Of a DNA stretch of 64,000 nt, positions 26,092 through 35,456 are shown piece by piece (the stretch's first letter is position 1; each line of letters starts with the position of its first letter). Where the stretch lies: the NCBI GenBank assembly GCA_025210525.1, contig JAOARP010000047.1, positions 186,001 to 250,000 of the forward strand, read 5' to 3'. Under the pieces are notes generated by a model. The model searched no databases, was not told where the DNA came from, and worked only from the letters and a program-made list of their open reading frames with translations. This DNA comes from Marinisporobacter sp. GTDB lineage: Bacteria; Bacillota; Clostridia; Peptostreptococcales; Thermotaleaceae. The position numbers and the translations under genes were made by a program.

Positions 26092-27361
26092 ATATAATAG
26101 ATGCTAACAATAGCATTTCTTCATTATCATTATATATTTTATCAAATTGTTCAATAGGAAGAGGATTTTTTCCTTTTCCTACCTCAATCGTATATCCAGG
26201 TTTTCTATATTTCTCTATAAACCAATCCTTATATCCTGCATAAGAAGCAATTCCATAAGTCTCATCTAATGTATATCCACTTGTTTTAGCTAATAATTCT
26301 CCTATTTTTTTTGCTTCCGGTGTCGCAAGGTTTTCAAAATTCCAGTATATCACCTCTCCCTGGCTATGATATGCAAGTACTAATCTAAAATTATTTTTTC
26401 TAGTAAAATCCGCCACTGTCTTAGACTCTGGCTCTGACTCTGGATAAGGTCCTGAATATCTTGTAGGTCCAGGTCCATATATCCCATATTCTTCTTCTGC
26501 TTCCTTTGACTTTTCCCATAATGCATCATAATTATGATTTAAATCTACGCCTCTATTATTAGCCTGCCAATTCTTTGAAAAATCTGTACTTCCTTTATTC
26601 CACTTAATCAATTGATCATAATATGGATTATTTTTTTGTAACCCATTAAGTACTAAATCTATACCATCTGGATTTACCATAGGCATAATGTATATGCTGC
26701 TTTTTTCCCATATATCCTTGGTGTTGTATCCTCTTATATCATCTTCTCTTATATAAGCTTTTGAGAAATTTTCAATAAACTTCATAAGAAGTGGAGCTGT
26801 AATCCACTCTAATGAATGATGGGCACCATTATAAAACACTTTATTAGGTCCATTTCCTAATTTTATATAATATAAATTTCTTCCTAAAACGCTTTTCCCA
26901 GCAATACCTACCTCCAAAAAAGGATATCTTTTTTTCAACCCTTCTATATCTCTTTTCATAATATCATAAGTATAATCAATATTCGTATCTACTACATCTA
27001 TCCCATAAGGTACAATAATTTCTTGCCCTATTTGTAAATTATATGGATTCACATTAGGATTAGCAGCTACGATACTTGTAACATTACTATAGTATTTTTG
27101 AGCAATATCATACATAGTATCTCCCTTTTGTATAATATAAACATCATATCCTAACAAAAGAGGTTCTAATGCTTTTATCGTATTCGGTCCAATAATCCCA
27201 GTAGGGATTAATCTGTTATCCTGTTGAAATTTTTCTACTGCACCTTGTGTCTTTTCTCCAAATATTCCATCAATAGGACCTGGATCATATCCTATTTTTT
27301 TGAGAAGTGATTGTATCTCCATTACATCCGTCCCTTCAACACCTCTTTTTAAAATTCTCAA
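26090..27361 (-). CDS. Gamma-D-glutamyl-diaminopimelate peptidase-like: PG-binding, LysM and M14 domains
   Basis: A 423-residue peptidoglycan peptidase. Residues about 3-70 are a PG_binding_1 domain (DVMEIQSLLKKIGYDPGPIDGIFGEKTQ). Residues about 75-118 are a LysM (YIIQKGDTMYDIAQKYYSNV). The rest is an M14 zinc carboxypeptidase with metal ligands in GAHHSLEW and AYHSQGE and the catalytic Glu in TIEVGKG. This matches endopeptidase I of Bacillus spores, which cuts the D-Glu-meso-Dap bond. No signal peptide is present, consistent with a spore-compartment enzyme or spore-coat protein. The terminator overlaps its stop codon. Confidence 0.88.
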   Translation of the reverse strand: MRILKRGVEGTDVMEIQSLLKKIGYDPGPIDGIFGEKTQGAVEKFQQDNRLIPTGIIGPNTIKALEPLLLGYDVYIIQKGDTMYDIAQKYYSNVTSIVAANPNVNPYNLQIGQEIIVPYGIDVVDTNIDYTYDIMKRDIEGLKKRYPFLEVGIAGKSVLGRNLYYIKLGNGPNKVFYNGAHHSLEWITAPLLMKFIENFSKAYIREDDIRGYNTKDIWEKSSIYIMPMVNPDGIDLVLNGLQKNNPYYDQLIKWNKGSTDFSKNWQANNRGVDLNHNYDALWEKSKEAEEEYGIYGPGPTRYSGPYPESEPESKTVADFTRKNNFRLVLAYHSQGEVIYWNFENLATPEAKKIGELLAKTSGYTLDETYGIASYAGYKDWFIEKYRKPGYTIEVGKGKNPLPIEQFDKIYNDNEEMLLLASII

Positions 27362-27492
27362 TCCTATCCCCCCCTTATTCTCTACTATTATTATATTATT
27401 CCTATCTTTATAAATATTTCCTTACTCTTTTTATACATTCAAAAAAATTATGTTATACTAAATACTGATAGGTGATTTTAGGAGGGAACAGA

Positions 27493-27735
27493 ATGAGAAA
27501 ATACACAAAAGTAATTAGAATGACAGGATACTATTTCACAAAGGAATTTACAAAAAAGAAACATCACAAAAATAAAGTAAGAGAAGTAAAAGAAGAAACA
27601 GTAGCAAAAGCTTTTCTAGAAGGAGACACTGAAGTTTTAGTATATTTTGAAGAAAGTGACCGAGAAGTTTATATTACCCCTTCTAGTGATGCTGCAGATG
27701 TAAAAAAATACCTAGGAAATAAATTTCTTCTATAA
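27493..27735 (+). CDS. Small conserved hypothetical protein
   Basis: An 80-residue basic protein with a central acidic patch (EEFS-like YFEESDREVYITPSSDAADVKKYL). The ATG at 27493 follows AGGAGGG by six bases; the frame's first in-frame start (27472) is upstream of that ribosome site. A possible promoter is TATACT at 27454-27459 with a weak -35 (TTATAC) 17 bases earlier. I do not recognise the family. It is monocistronic, with a strong terminator starting at its stop codon. Confidence 0.65.
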   Translation: MRKYTKVIRMTGYYFTKEFTKKKHHKNKVREVKEETVAKAFLEGDTEVLVYFEESDREVYITPSSDAADVKKYLGNKFLL

Positions 27736-27770
27736 AAAATCTCTACAGTTTTTACTCTGTAGAGATTTTT
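27735..27770 (+). terminator. Terminator after the small protein gene
   Basis: AAAAATCTCTACAG and CTGTAGAGATTTTT form a 14-pair stem with an eight-base loop, followed by TTTATCTTTTT. Probably also ends the converging minus-strand gene at 27783. Confidence 0.88.
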
Positions 27771-27782
27771 TTATCTTTTTAA

Positions 27783-28196
27783 TTATAAGTTTTCATATAC
27801 TTTCAATTCCTCAGGAATTTCATTTAAATCACAACTAACACTCGTTATAAATGTTATCTCAAATTTTTGAGATAACTCTTCAATTTCTTTTATAAAAGGT
27901 ATCAAATGGTTTAACTCAATATTTTTTATTTTAAGTAGCCTATCAATAAAAATTGTTTCTATATCATGATCTCTACTAATAATCCCACATAAGAATCCCA
28001 AAAAACTATCTATATTTTTAATAGGATATTCATCCAAGGAAACAAATCGAATCTTATGCTTTAAATCATACATAGATCTTTTATTATAATCTATAAATAC
28101 AACATTTCCAGCTTCTGTATCAATGAGATTATTGGCCATCTCAATCATCTTCTTTGTCTTGCCTGTTCCTTTTCCTCCAGTAATCAGTTTAACCAT
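27783..28196 (-). CDS. Small P-loop nucleotide-binding protein
   Basis: A 137-residue protein with Walker A ITGGKGTGKTKKMIEMAN at residues 5-15 and a Walker-B-like IETIFIDRL around residue 80. It seems to be a minimal P-loop NTPase, related in appearance to the thymidine-kinase/RecA-type core. No fused domain is visible. Its AT-rich neighbours on both sides have their own terminators, so the partner is unknown. Function unassigned. Confidence 0.7.
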   Translation of the reverse strand: MVKLITGGKGTGKTKKMIEMANNLIDTEAGNVVFIDYNKRSMYDLKHKIRFVSLDEYPIKNIDSFLGFLCGIISRDHDIETIFIDRLLKIKNIELNHLIPFIKEIEELSQKFEITFITSVSCDLNEIPEELKVYENL

Positions 28197-28343
28197 TTTA
28201 ATCTCCTCCTTGAACTTTGTTGTGATTTTTTATAAACATAACATTTTTAACACTATATTAATATTTCTACACTTTTTTCCAAACTCCTTCTATTTTTTCA
28301 GTAAATTCTACATTTTTTAAATTTTATTTAAATAGCAATATTT

Positions 28344-29390
28344 CTATCTATTTTTTCTTTTCCTAGCATATTTTCTTCTTAATTGCCCACAAGCTGCATT
28401 AATATCACTACCTAATTCCCTTCTTATAGTGGCTTCAATACCATTGTTCTTTAAAATCTTTTGGAAGGTTTTAATTCTATCTGTTTTTGCTGTATCGTAT
28501 TCTCTTTCCTCTACTTTATTAAGAGGAATGAGATTTACATGACATAATATATTTTTGATTTTTCTCGCCAATTCCTTAGCATGCTCAGCTGTGTCATTTA
28601 CATCTCTAATCAACGCATATTCAAAGGTAATTCTTTTATTGGTCTGATCTGTATAAGTCTTACACGCTTTTAACAGTTCCTCTATAGGGTATTTACGGTT
28701 TATCGGCATCATTTTACTTCTTATATCATCATTTGGAGCATGTAAAGAAATTGCAAGGGTTACTTGTAGTTTTTTATTTGCTAGATCTAATATTTCTGGC
28801 ACAAGACCACAAGTGGATACAGTTATATTTCTAAGGCTTATATTAAGACCTTCTGGATGGTTAATCAGCTCAAAAAACTTTAGTATCTCTTCATAATTGT
28901 CAAAAGGCTCTCCACTACCCATTATTACCACATTAGATACTCTCTCTCCAATATCTTTTTGTATAGATAATACTTGATCTAATATCTCCCCTGCACTTAA
29001 ATTTCTTATGACCCCTTCAATGGTTGAAGCACAAAACTTACAGCCCATTCTACATCCCACTTGAGAAGATACACAAACAGAATTTCCATGCTTATATTTC
29101 ATAAGCACACTCTCTATAATATTTTCATCCTCTAATAAAAATAAATACTTTCTAGTTCCATCAATCTTTGAGATTAATACATCCTCTATTTTCATTGTTC
29201 CTATAGTAGCATGCTCTTTTAGCTTTGCCCTTAAATTCTTTGACAGATTACTCATTTCATCTATATCATTGACGCCTTTATGAATCCAGCCAAAAACTTG
29301 CTTTGCTCTAAATCTCTTTTCTCCTATAGATTCTATAAAATTCTCAAGTTCTTTTATTGTACAGCTTTTTAAATCTATTTTATCCTTCAT
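28344..29390 (-). CDS. rlmN: 23S rRNA/tRNA adenine-C2 methyltransferase RlmN
   Basis: A 348-residue radical SAM methylase that makes 2-methyladenosine at A2503 of 23S rRNA and A37 of some tRNAs. The cluster motif is [12 protein letters not shown] (CxxxCxxC). The two methyl-transfer cysteines lie at SSQ region and in [13 protein letters not shown] near the C-terminus. Also diagnostic: [34 protein letters not shown], and [21 protein letters not shown]. Length fits the family. It lies between the P-loop protein and a DUF1292 gene, all on the minus strand. Confidence 0.95.
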   Translation of the reverse strand: MKDKIDLKSCTIKELENFIESIGEKRFRAKQVFGWIHKGVNDIDEMSNLSKNLRAKLKEHATIGTMKIEDVLISKIDGTRKYLFLLEDENIIESVLMKYKHGNSVCVSSQVGCRMGCKFCASTIEGVIRNLSAGEILDQVLSIQKDIGERVSNVVIMGSGEPFDNYEEILKFFELINHPEGLNISLRNITVSTCGLVPEILDLANKKLQVTLAISLHAPNDDIRSKMMPINRKYPIEELLKACKTYTDQTNKRITFEYALIRDVNDTAEHAKELARKIKNILCHVNLIPLNKVEEREYDTAKTDRIKTFQKILKNNGIEATIRRELGSDINAACGQLRRKYARKRKNR

Positions 29391-29436
29391 GGAAAAGCTC
29401 TCCTTCTAAAAAATAATTTCTTGATAAATATATGAA

Positions 29437-29466
29437 AACCTTAGTGTAAGGTTTTCACTAAGGTTT
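29437..29466 (-). terminator. Hairpin after the DUF1292 gene
   Basis: AACCTTAGTG and CACTAAGGTT form a ten-pair stem with a nine-base loop at the stop codon of the DUF1292 gene. The following T-run is weak (TTTTCATATA), so termination may be partial, letting rlmN be cotranscribed. Confidence 0.55.
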
Positions 29467-29710
29467 ATTCTTCATCAAAATATGATTCATATTCTTCTGT
29501 TACACGGGCAAATTCCTCATCATCCTCTATAGCTATGTACTCTTCTTTTCCTTCTGCTTCTAGTATTTTATATACATAAGCATCCTCTTCTTCTCCGACA
29601 GGTGCTAAAAGTGCATATTTGTCCTCTTCAATATTTAAAGTGTCTACCACTTCAAAGTCTATTTTCTTTCCTTCTTCATCTAAAAATGTTACAATCTTTT
29701 TTTCTGACAT
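29465..29710 (-). CDS. DUF1292 (YrzB-type) protein
   Basis: An 81-residue acidic protein, starting at the ATG at 29710 seven bases after GAGGGG; the first in-frame ATG (29743) lacks a ribosome site. The sequence KKIVTFLDEEGKKIDFEVVDTLNIEEDKYALLAPVGEEEDAYVYKILE is typical of DUF1292. In other Firmicutes this small gene sits next to yrrK-ruvX. Here it lies upstream of rlmN. Function unknown; the acidic beta-sheet fold suggests a protein-binding role. Confidence 0.85.
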   Translation of the reverse strand: MSEKKIVTFLDEEGKKIDFEVVDTLNIEEDKYALLAPVGEEEDAYVYKILEAEGKEEYIAIEDDEEFARVTEEYESYFDEE

Positions 29711-29845
29711 ACTTAGTCCCCTCTCATCTATTTGTATAATCATTATATCTTGAACTAATCTAATCGTCTATATAATATTTATTATTTATTGTTGACAAGC
29801 TACTTATTTTCTAAACTTTTAAACACTCATCTACTATAGAAAAAA

Positions 29846-29868
29846 AGATCAGAAAAAATTTCTGATCT
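29846..29868 (-). terminator. Terminator overlapping the parvulin gene stop
   Basis: AGATCAGAAA and TTTCTGATCT form a ten-pair stem with a three-base loop; the minus strand continues with TTTTTTTC. The stop codon at 29867 lies in the stem. Confidence 0.85.
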
Positions 29869-30625
29869 ATTTTAATAAGTCTTCATTTGTTGTAATTTCG
29901 TAGTTACCTCTTAATCCATCTGCATAACTCTTGAATACTTCATTTTGCTTATTTCTTAATATATGTTCTTCTAATTGTGCTTTTACTTGCTCAAAAGGCA
30001 TTGTGCTAGCAGCTTTTTTATCTGTTACTTCAATAATATGATATCCAAATTGAGTTTTTACAAGTTCGCTCATTGCGCCAACTTCTAATTCAAAAGCAAC
30101 TTTTTCAAACTCTGGTACCATTTGTCCTTTTTGGAAATGTCCCAAATCTCCACCCTTTTCTTTAGATGGACATTCTGAATATTCTTTTGCTGCCTCATCA
30201 AAGCTTTTACCTTCTTGAATCTCTTTTAAAATATCTTTTCCTTTTTCTTCATCTTTTACTAAGATATGTTTTGCTTGAACAGATTCAGCTGTTACAAATT
30301 GCTCAGGATTTTTTTCATAATATTCCTTAATTTCAGCTTCGTCTACCTTTACACCATCTATTACTTTTTTAACAGCATATTGCTTTAATAGATTTTCTTG
30401 TACAGCTTTAAGCTCTTTTAAGTATTCTTCATCCTTGTCTAACCCTTTTTCTTGTGCATCTAAATATAACATTTGCTGAGTAATCATTTCATTTAATAAG
30501 TATTTTTTTCCTGCTAAAGTATTTAATTGCATCTGTTGTTGTTGAGGTGCATGCTTTAATACTAAATCTAAATCTGCTTTTGTAATTTCAGTTCCATTAA
30601 CTGTTGCTAAAATCTCTTTGCTCAT
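29867..30625 (-). CDS. Parvulin-type peptidyl-prolyl cis-trans isomerase (PpiC)
   Basis: A 252-residue protein with a SurA-like helical N-terminal domain (residues about 1-110) and a PpiC rotamase domain (about 112-210) seen in VQAKHILVKDEEKGKDILKEIQEGKSFDEAAKEYSECPSKEKGGDLGHFQKGQMVPEFEKVAFEL. It lacks the signal peptide and lipobox of PrsA, so it should work in the cytoplasm, helping proline-limited folding. No key rotamase residues are obviously missing. Ribosome site AAAGGAGAAATA. Monocistronic. Confidence 0.9.
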   Translation of the reverse strand: MSKEILATVNGTEITKADLDLVLKHAPQQQQMQLNTLAGKKYLLNEMITQQMLYLDAQEKGLDKDEEYLKELKAVQENLLKQYAVKKVIDGVKVDEAEIKEYYEKNPEQFVTAESVQAKHILVKDEEKGKDILKEIQEGKSFDEAAKEYSECPSKEKGGDLGHFQKGQMVPEFEKVAFELEVGAMSELVKTQFGYHIIEVTDKKAASTMPFEQVKAQLEEHILRNKQNEVFKSYADGLRGNYEITTNEDLLK

Positions 30626-30691
30626 GTTATTTCTCCTTTTTTTTCATTATTTTTCCTTATTATCATAACATAATCTTTTCAGATAGTCTAA

Positions 30692-31627
30692 TTATTCTGT
30701 AATATGTCTGCCTTTTAATGCTATTTCCTTCTTCTCCCCAAAATAATTAGTTCCCCAAACGCCTAATAGGATCATACATACTCCTAAAAACTGATACGTC
30801 GTAAAAGATTCCTTTCTAATAAAAACGCCTGCTACAACAGAAATCACTGTTGTTAAATTGGCAAAAACAGCAGCTCTTGAAGCTTCTAACTTGGCTAAAT
30901 TATAGTTGGTAAGGAAAAATGCAATAATAGAAGATAATACCCCTAAATATAAAATAGATGTAATGACTTTTACTTCTTTAAGAGGTATAATCAGTGCCAT
31001 AAAATCTCCACTCATTCCATGCTTTAAAAAAGAAATACTATTAAAGAATACAGCCCCTGTACACATCATAAAAAAAGTTATTTCAACAGGCTTAAAGCTT
31101 ATAGACAATTTTCTTGAAAGTATGTTCAATATGGCCGCACATAATACAGCTCCTATCAAGTAAGTGATTCCTACTATACTTCCACTACTATAAACATCTT
31201 TCATCAATACAACACAAAGTACTCCAAGTAATGAAATAATAATAGAAATTCCTTGCAATTTAGATGGAATTTCTTTTAAGAACACACTTGCTAAACAGGT
31301 TACAACAATGGGAATAAGCGCCATCATCACTCCAGCCTCTGATGTTGTAGTTTTAGCTATACCCATTATTTCAAATATAAAATATAGTACAGGCTGAAAT
31401 ATAGCTAGTACTAATAATGCTTTTATATTCTTCCCCTTATAATCAACCTTTATAACACCCATTATCCTTAAAAGTATTAGGACAAAAGCTGCAACACCAA
31501 ATCTAAAGCTCAATAAATCAAATGGTTCAATGGCGTCTAATGCTTCTTTTGTGAATAAAAATGAAAATCCAAATATAAAGGACGTAGCAATCCCTGATAT
31601 AATGGGTAAAATCTTATTACTTTTCAT
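30692..31627 (-). CDS. DMT-superfamily transporter (EamA-like, duplicated domain)
   Basis: A 311-residue membrane protein with about ten helices arranged as two EamA repeats; the first begins FIFGFSFLFTKEALDAIEPFDLLSFRF, the second ISFKPVEITFFMMCTGAVFFNS. The protein has no ATP-binding site. Members export amino acids, metabolites or drugs by proton antiport. The substrate cannot be predicted. It is flanked by the parvulin and mgtC genes, each with its own control regions. Confidence is high for the family and low for cargo. Confidence 0.85.
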   Translation of the reverse strand: MKSNKILPIISGIATSFIFGFSFLFTKEALDAIEPFDLLSFRFGVAAFVLILLRIMGVIKVDYKGKNIKALLVLAIFQPVLYFIFEIMGIAKTTTSEAGVMMALIPIVVTCLASVFLKEIPSKLQGISIIISLLGVLCVVLMKDVYSSGSIVGITYLIGAVLCAAILNILSRKLSISFKPVEITFFMMCTGAVFFNSISFLKHGMSGDFMALIIPLKEVKVITSILYLGVLSSIIAFFLTNYNLAKLEASRAAVFANLTTVISVVAGVFIRKESFTTYQFLGVCMILLGVWGTNYFGEKKEIALKGRHITE

Positions 31628-31728
31628 GGCAACCCCTCTTCGTCTTTTCGTTTTTTACATACAGTATTATTCTATGTGAATCTTCCTTTAAATGCAATGA
31701 TTTTAAAAAAGTAATTGCCATCTATCAT

Positions 31729-32430
31729 CTAATTTTTCCCCATTGCCTTATTTACTTTACCTTCCCAATTCACACTTTTGATTCCTTCTATTTTACCAAT
31801 ACTTACAAATAGTTCTTCTGGCGAAAAACAATTTGGTATTTTCATTGTAATATCAATATGAAGATCATCATCTTGATATTCTTCAAAAGGAGACATTTTA
31901 ATATATTTTATAGTAATATCATGCTTTCCTAATAAAGTCCCTATTTCTCCAATAAGACCAGGTCTTTCACAGCATACTACATGTAAAGTCTTGTATTGAT
32001 CTTTGAATACTGTTTTTTCGAATAATCCTAAACTAATCAAAGAAAACAATACAATGCCTGCTGTGACTAATCCTCCTAAATAATATCCATTCCCTATAGC
32101 TAAACCGATACAACCACAAACCCATAAACTTGCAGCAGTAGTTAATCCATGAATAGAGTTTCCTTGTCTTAGAATGGTTCCTGCTCCTAAGAAACCAATA
32201 CCACTTACTACCTGTGCTGCTAATCTTGCTGGTTCTCCACCAGAGCCATTATTTCCCAAACCATCAAAGCCATACATAGAGATAAGCATAACAAGTGCTG
32301 CTCCTGCAGTAACTAAAATATGAGTTCTAAATCCTGCTGGTCGGTTGTTAGATTCTCTTTCAAGACCTACTAAACCTCCCAAAGCACTGGCTAATATTAA
32401 TCTAAAAACAATTTCCGTATTACTGATCAT
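31729..32430 (-). CDS. mgtC: MgtC/SapB family membrane protein
   Basis: A 233-residue protein with four to five helices in the first 150 residues and a soluble ACT-like C-terminal domain. Family marks are ALGGLVGLERESNNRPAGFRTHILVTAGAALVMLIS, the GIGFLGAGTILRQGNSIHGLTTAASLWVCGCIGLAIGNGYY block, and the C-terminal KIEGIKSVNW. Homologues aid survival at low magnesium and modulate the F-type ATP synthase in pathogens. The role in an environmental clostridium is unclear; the family is widespread there. Confidence 0.9.
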   Translation of the reverse strand: MISNTEIVFRLILASALGGLVGLERESNNRPAGFRTHILVTAGAALVMLISMYGFDGLGNNGSGGEPARLAAQVVSGIGFLGAGTILRQGNSIHGLTTAASLWVCGCIGLAIGNGYYLGGLVTAGIVLFSLISLGLFEKTVFKDQYKTLHVVCCERPGLIGEIGTLLGKHDITIKYIKMSPFEEYQDDDLHIDITMKIPNCFSPEELFVSIGKIEGIKSVNWEGKVNKAMGKN

Positions 32431-32532
32431 TCTATTCCTCCTTCCTAAAACTAAATATCCATTATATTATCATAATGATACAAGATACACCATAAACTTA
32501 CAAGTATATTAAAAGATTTCCTTTATTATATG

Positions 32533-32560
32533 AAAAGAGGAACAAAATTGTTCCTCTTTT
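32533..32560 (-). terminator. Terminator after the CoA-binding protein gene
   Basis: AAAAGAGGAAC and GTTCCTCTTTT form an 11-pair stem with a six-base loop; T-runs lie on both flanks. Only two bases separate it from the stop codon at 32563. Confidence 0.8.
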
Positions 32561-32562
32561 AT

Positions 32563-32940
32563 TTATATCCCTTTTTTAGAAAGCTCTACCAAAGCACAAC
32601 CTTCAACATATATTATATTTTTTTCTTTACAAAAGGATAAAATCTCCTCACTTGCAGCTCCTGGCTGAATTAAAACTTTATCCATTCCAAGTGTATCTGC
32701 TTCTTTTATGATTTTTATCCCTAGTTTTGGATTAATACACAAGTCAATAACGTCTACTTTTTCATGAATATCCTGAAGACTCGTAAAAACTTCTCCACTT
32801 TCATCTCTAGGATTTATTAAAAACACATTATGTCCTGCTTCTTTTAATCTGTTTTTTATTTTATGAGCAAATTTAGAAGGATTAAGTACATCCCCTACAA
32901 CAGCCCAGTTTTTATAAGCTATCAGTTCTTGACCCGTCAT
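32563..32940 (-). CDS. CoA-binding domain protein (YccU-like)
   Basis: A 125-residue Rossmann-fold protein. The nucleotide-binding start NWAVVGDVLNPSKFAHKIKNRLKEAGHNVFLINPR is followed by VDVIDLCINPKLGIKIIKEADTLGMDKVLIQPGAASEEILSFCKEKNI, the CoA_binding_2 pattern seen in YccU. The ATG at 32940 follows AAGGGATGATACAG by eight bases; the more upstream ATG (32949) overlaps AGGG. Function unknown; homologues bind CoA in structures. Confidence 0.8.
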   Translation of the reverse strand: MTGQELIAYKNWAVVGDVLNPSKFAHKIKNRLKEAGHNVFLINPRDESGEVFTSLQDIHEKVDVIDLCINPKLGIKIIKEADTLGMDKVLIQPGAASEEILSFCKEKNIIYVEGCALVELSKKGI

Positions 32941-33037
32941 CTGTATCATCCCTTTCTTTTGTATCTTGGCTTTTTCAATAATATCTATTTTACTATAACT
33001 ATACTATACCCATCTTCATTATTTATAATCATAATCC

Positions 33038-34222
33038 TTATTTTTTATAAGCCTTATAATTGCGAGTATTTTTTCTATCAATGATTTCTTTTACAGGGAT
33101 GATTTTACCATTACTAATATTCACGGGAGTAACCTTTATATTAAGAGATTTCATCATTTTATATAAAATGAATTTTTCTCTATCTCTCACAATATTCATA
33201 ACAACCCCATCTTTACCCATTCTTCCTGTTCGTCCTGCTCGATGTAGATAATCTGTTTTATTAAGGGGTAAATCCATATTGAAAATATGAGTAACTTCTC
33301 TAAAATCCATTCCTCTTGTGAAAAGATCTGTTGTTACAAGAACTTTTAGCTTTCCTTTATTAAAGGAACTTAGTAAATGTTGTCTGTCTTGGTTTTTTGT
33401 TCTTGTTTGTATTCCCCCTACCATAAATCCTGCGCTCTTTAATTCCTTTACGAATCGATCTACATTTTGATTATTATTGATAAATACCAAGCTTTTTTTA
33501 GGCTTGATGGTCTTTAAAATTTCTGATAATGTTTCTGTTTTCTTTAATGCTTTGGTGACAATATATTGATGCTCTATTTTTGAAGGAATAGGAGCTACAT
33601 GATCTAAATTTAAAAATTTAGGTTCTTTCATTAATTTATTTAATATTTCTCTCGCTTCCTGTGACATACTTGCAGAAAAGCTTAAAAGTTGACGCTCTTT
33701 AAGGGTCTTATTCACAATTGAAAAAATCTTATCCTGTAGCCCTTGTTCTAGAATTTGATCTACCTCATCTAATGCAATAGTTTTTACTCCATGTAGCTTA
33801 ATTTTCTTAAGTCCTATGATATGTACTAACTTTCCAGGTGTAGCAATAATCAATTGAGGCTTTTTCTTTAGTCTTTCTAATTGCTTTTCTAATTTCATAC
33901 CTTCTACAACTGCTTCTACTAAAATATCCGTTCCTTCTATAATACGTTCTGCTTCTCTTTTAATCTGAAGACTCAATTCTCTACTAGGTGCTAATACTAA
34001 CATCTGTAATTCTCTTTTAGATGCGTCTATTTTTTCTATCATAGGTAATAAATAAGCTAGAGTCTTTCCTGTTCCCGTCTTAGCTTTTCCGATAACATCT
34101 TTTCCTTCTAATGTAAGTGGAAAGGTTTCATATTGAATCTTTGTAGGCTCTTCTATATGATTCTTTTCAAGATTCTCTATAATAAATTTTTGAAAATTAT
34201 AATCCTTAAACTGTTTATTCAT
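33038..34222 (-). CDS. DEAD-box RNA helicase with DEVD motif II
   Basis: A 394-residue RNA helicase. The Q motif PTKIQYETFPLTLEGKDVIG precedes motif I (AKTGTGKTLAYL), motif Ia, motif II ALDEVDQIL, motif III SFSASM, then motifs IV-VI (SLVFINNNQ, LVTTDLFTRGMDF, HRAGRTGRMG). Motif II reads DEVD in place of DEAD, a substitution that keeps both acidic residues. Motif III reads SAS rather than SAT. The C-terminal tail is short and lacks a DbpA-type RNA-binding domain. Likely role: RNA remodelling at low temperature or in ribosome assembly. Monocistronic. Confidence 0.9.
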   Translation of the reverse strand: MNKQFKDYNFQKFIIENLEKNHIEEPTKIQYETFPLTLEGKDVIGKAKTGTGKTLAYLLPMIEKIDASKRELQMLVLAPSRELSLQIKREAERIIEGTDILVEAVVEGMKLEKQLERLKKKPQLIIATPGKLVHIIGLKKIKLHGVKTIALDEVDQILEQGLQDKIFSIVNKTLKERQLLSFSASMSQEAREILNKLMKEPKFLNLDHVAPIPSKIEHQYIVTKALKKTETLSEILKTIKPKKSLVFINNNQNVDRFVKELKSAGFMVGGIQTRTKNQDRQHLLSSFNKGKLKVLVTTDLFTRGMDFREVTHIFNMDLPLNKTDYLHRAGRTGRMGKDGVVMNIVRDREKFILYKMMKSLNIKVTPVNISNGKIIPVKEIIDRKNTRNYKAYKK

Positions 34223-34306
34223 CCTCTGTTTCTCCTTTTTTTCCTAAGTTACATATAGTATACCCTATATAGATTTCCCAATCAAAAAAATATTAATTTA
34301 TGACAA

Positions 34307-34336
34307 ATTCTTCGCACACCTAAAGGTGCGAAGAAT
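34307..34336 (-). terminator. Terminator after the exonuclease III gene
   Basis: ATTCTTCGCAC and GTGCGAAGAAT form an 11-pair stem with an eight-base loop; the minus strand continues with TTTGTCATAAAT. The stop codon at 34339 follows within three bases. Confidence 0.75.
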
Positions 34337-34338
34337 CA

Positions 34339-35103
34339 TCATAAATTTAACTCAAGTATAACAGGACAATGGTCTGACCCCATTACTTCATTTAAAATTT
34401 CAGCACTTCTTACTTTTTCAAATAAATTATCCGATACAAAATGATAATCAATTCTCCACCCTGCATTGTTTTTTCTTGCATTAAATCTATAGCTCCACCA
34501 GGAGTATTTTACTTTTTCAGGATATAACCTCCGAAATGTATCCACATAGCCATGCTTTATAAATTTATCCATCCACGCTCTTTCAATAGGTAAAAACCCT
34601 GAACGTTTTTCATTGGATTTAGGATTTTTTAAATCTATTTCTTCATGAGCCGTGTTATAATCTCCACAAATAACTAATTTCTTTCCCTGCTCTTTTAATG
34701 TATCACAATATTCTAAGATAGCATCATAAAATTCAAGCTTATAATTTAACCGATCATCATCCTTTTGTCCATTTGGAAAATAGATATTAAAAAGTATGAA
34801 ACTTTCATATTCAAGGATTAAAATCCTTCCTTCCGAATCAAACTTTGAAATCCCTATTCCCTTCTTTACTATAATAGGCTTTTCTTTTGTATACACGGCA
34901 ACACCACTATAGCCTTTTCTTTCTCCATTGCAGAAAAAAGCTTCATAGCCTTCTATATTGAGTAACGATTCATCTAATTGCTCTATATGGGCTTTTGTTT
35001 CTTGAATGCATAAAATATCTGGGCTTTCCTCCTTTACCCATTCTAAAAATCCCTTCTTTTTTATAGCTCTAATTCCATTTACATTCCAAGAGTAGATCTT
35101 CAT
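34339..35103 (-). CDS. xth: Exonuclease III / AP endonuclease (ExoA family)
   Basis: A 254-residue DNA-repair nuclease acting on abasic sites and 3' ends. Active-site blocks are YSWNVNGIRAIKKKGF, CIQETKAH (metal Glu), ICGDYNTAHEEIDLKNP, GWRIDYHFVS and GSDHCPVILEL. Length and motif order fit Xth. Its ATG shares a base with the TAA of the PilZ gene upstream (TAATG), so the pair is translationally coupled. The functional link between them is not obvious. Confidence 0.94.
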   Translation of the reverse strand: MKIYSWNVNGIRAIKKKGFLEWVKEESPDILCIQETKAHIEQLDESLLNIEGYEAFFCNGERKGYSGVAVYTKEKPIIVKKGIGISKFDSEGRILILEYESFILFNIYFPNGQKDDDRLNYKLEFYDAILEYCDTLKEQGKKLVICGDYNTAHEEIDLKNPKSNEKRSGFLPIERAWMDKFIKHGYVDTFRRLYPEKVKYSWWSYRFNARKNNAGWRIDYHFVSDNLFEKVRSAEILNEVMGSDHCPVILELNL

Positions 35104-35456
35104 TATTTATCCTTTTCCTCCACTTCCACAACATAATCATCTATATATTCGCTTAATATATTGGCAAGCCCTACAAATTCACATCCAATATCATATCCAT
35201 CTTCTAATTTTCTGCTTCTTACAATTCTAAGGACACTATAAAACATTTTTTCCTCATCAATAGCTACTTTTGCATTAAAAAAATGGTTCATAGGAAGCTC
35301 TTTACTCGATATAAAAGCCATACCCGTCTTAGAAATATTTGTTACCAGAATCTTTTCATTTAACTTAATACCTTCATGATCTCCCGACACGTATAAAGAT
35401 TCTATTTCTAGATCCATATGAATAGGTACCCGTTTGTGTTTTCTTTTTTCTTCCAT
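35103..35456 (-). CDS. PilZ-domain c-di-GMP-binding protein
   Basis: A 117-residue single PilZ domain. The c-di-GMP binding motif RxxxR is present as RKHKR (residues 5-9), and the second motif (D/N)xSxxG is NISKTG. Other features are the central GYDIGCEFV strand. It should bind c-di-GMP and relay the signal to a partner. The window also holds a complete GGDEF-EAL protein (59.7-61.5 kb). It is coupled to the exonuclease III gene by one-base overlap. A following 277-base spacer (35457-35733) holds no gene. Confidence 0.85.
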   Translation of the reverse strand: MEEKRKHKRVPIHMDLEIESLYVSGDHEGIKLNEKILVTNISKTGMAFISSKELPMNHFFNAKVAIDEEKMFYSVLRIVRSRKLEDGYDIGCEFVGLANILSEYIDDYVVEVEEKDK

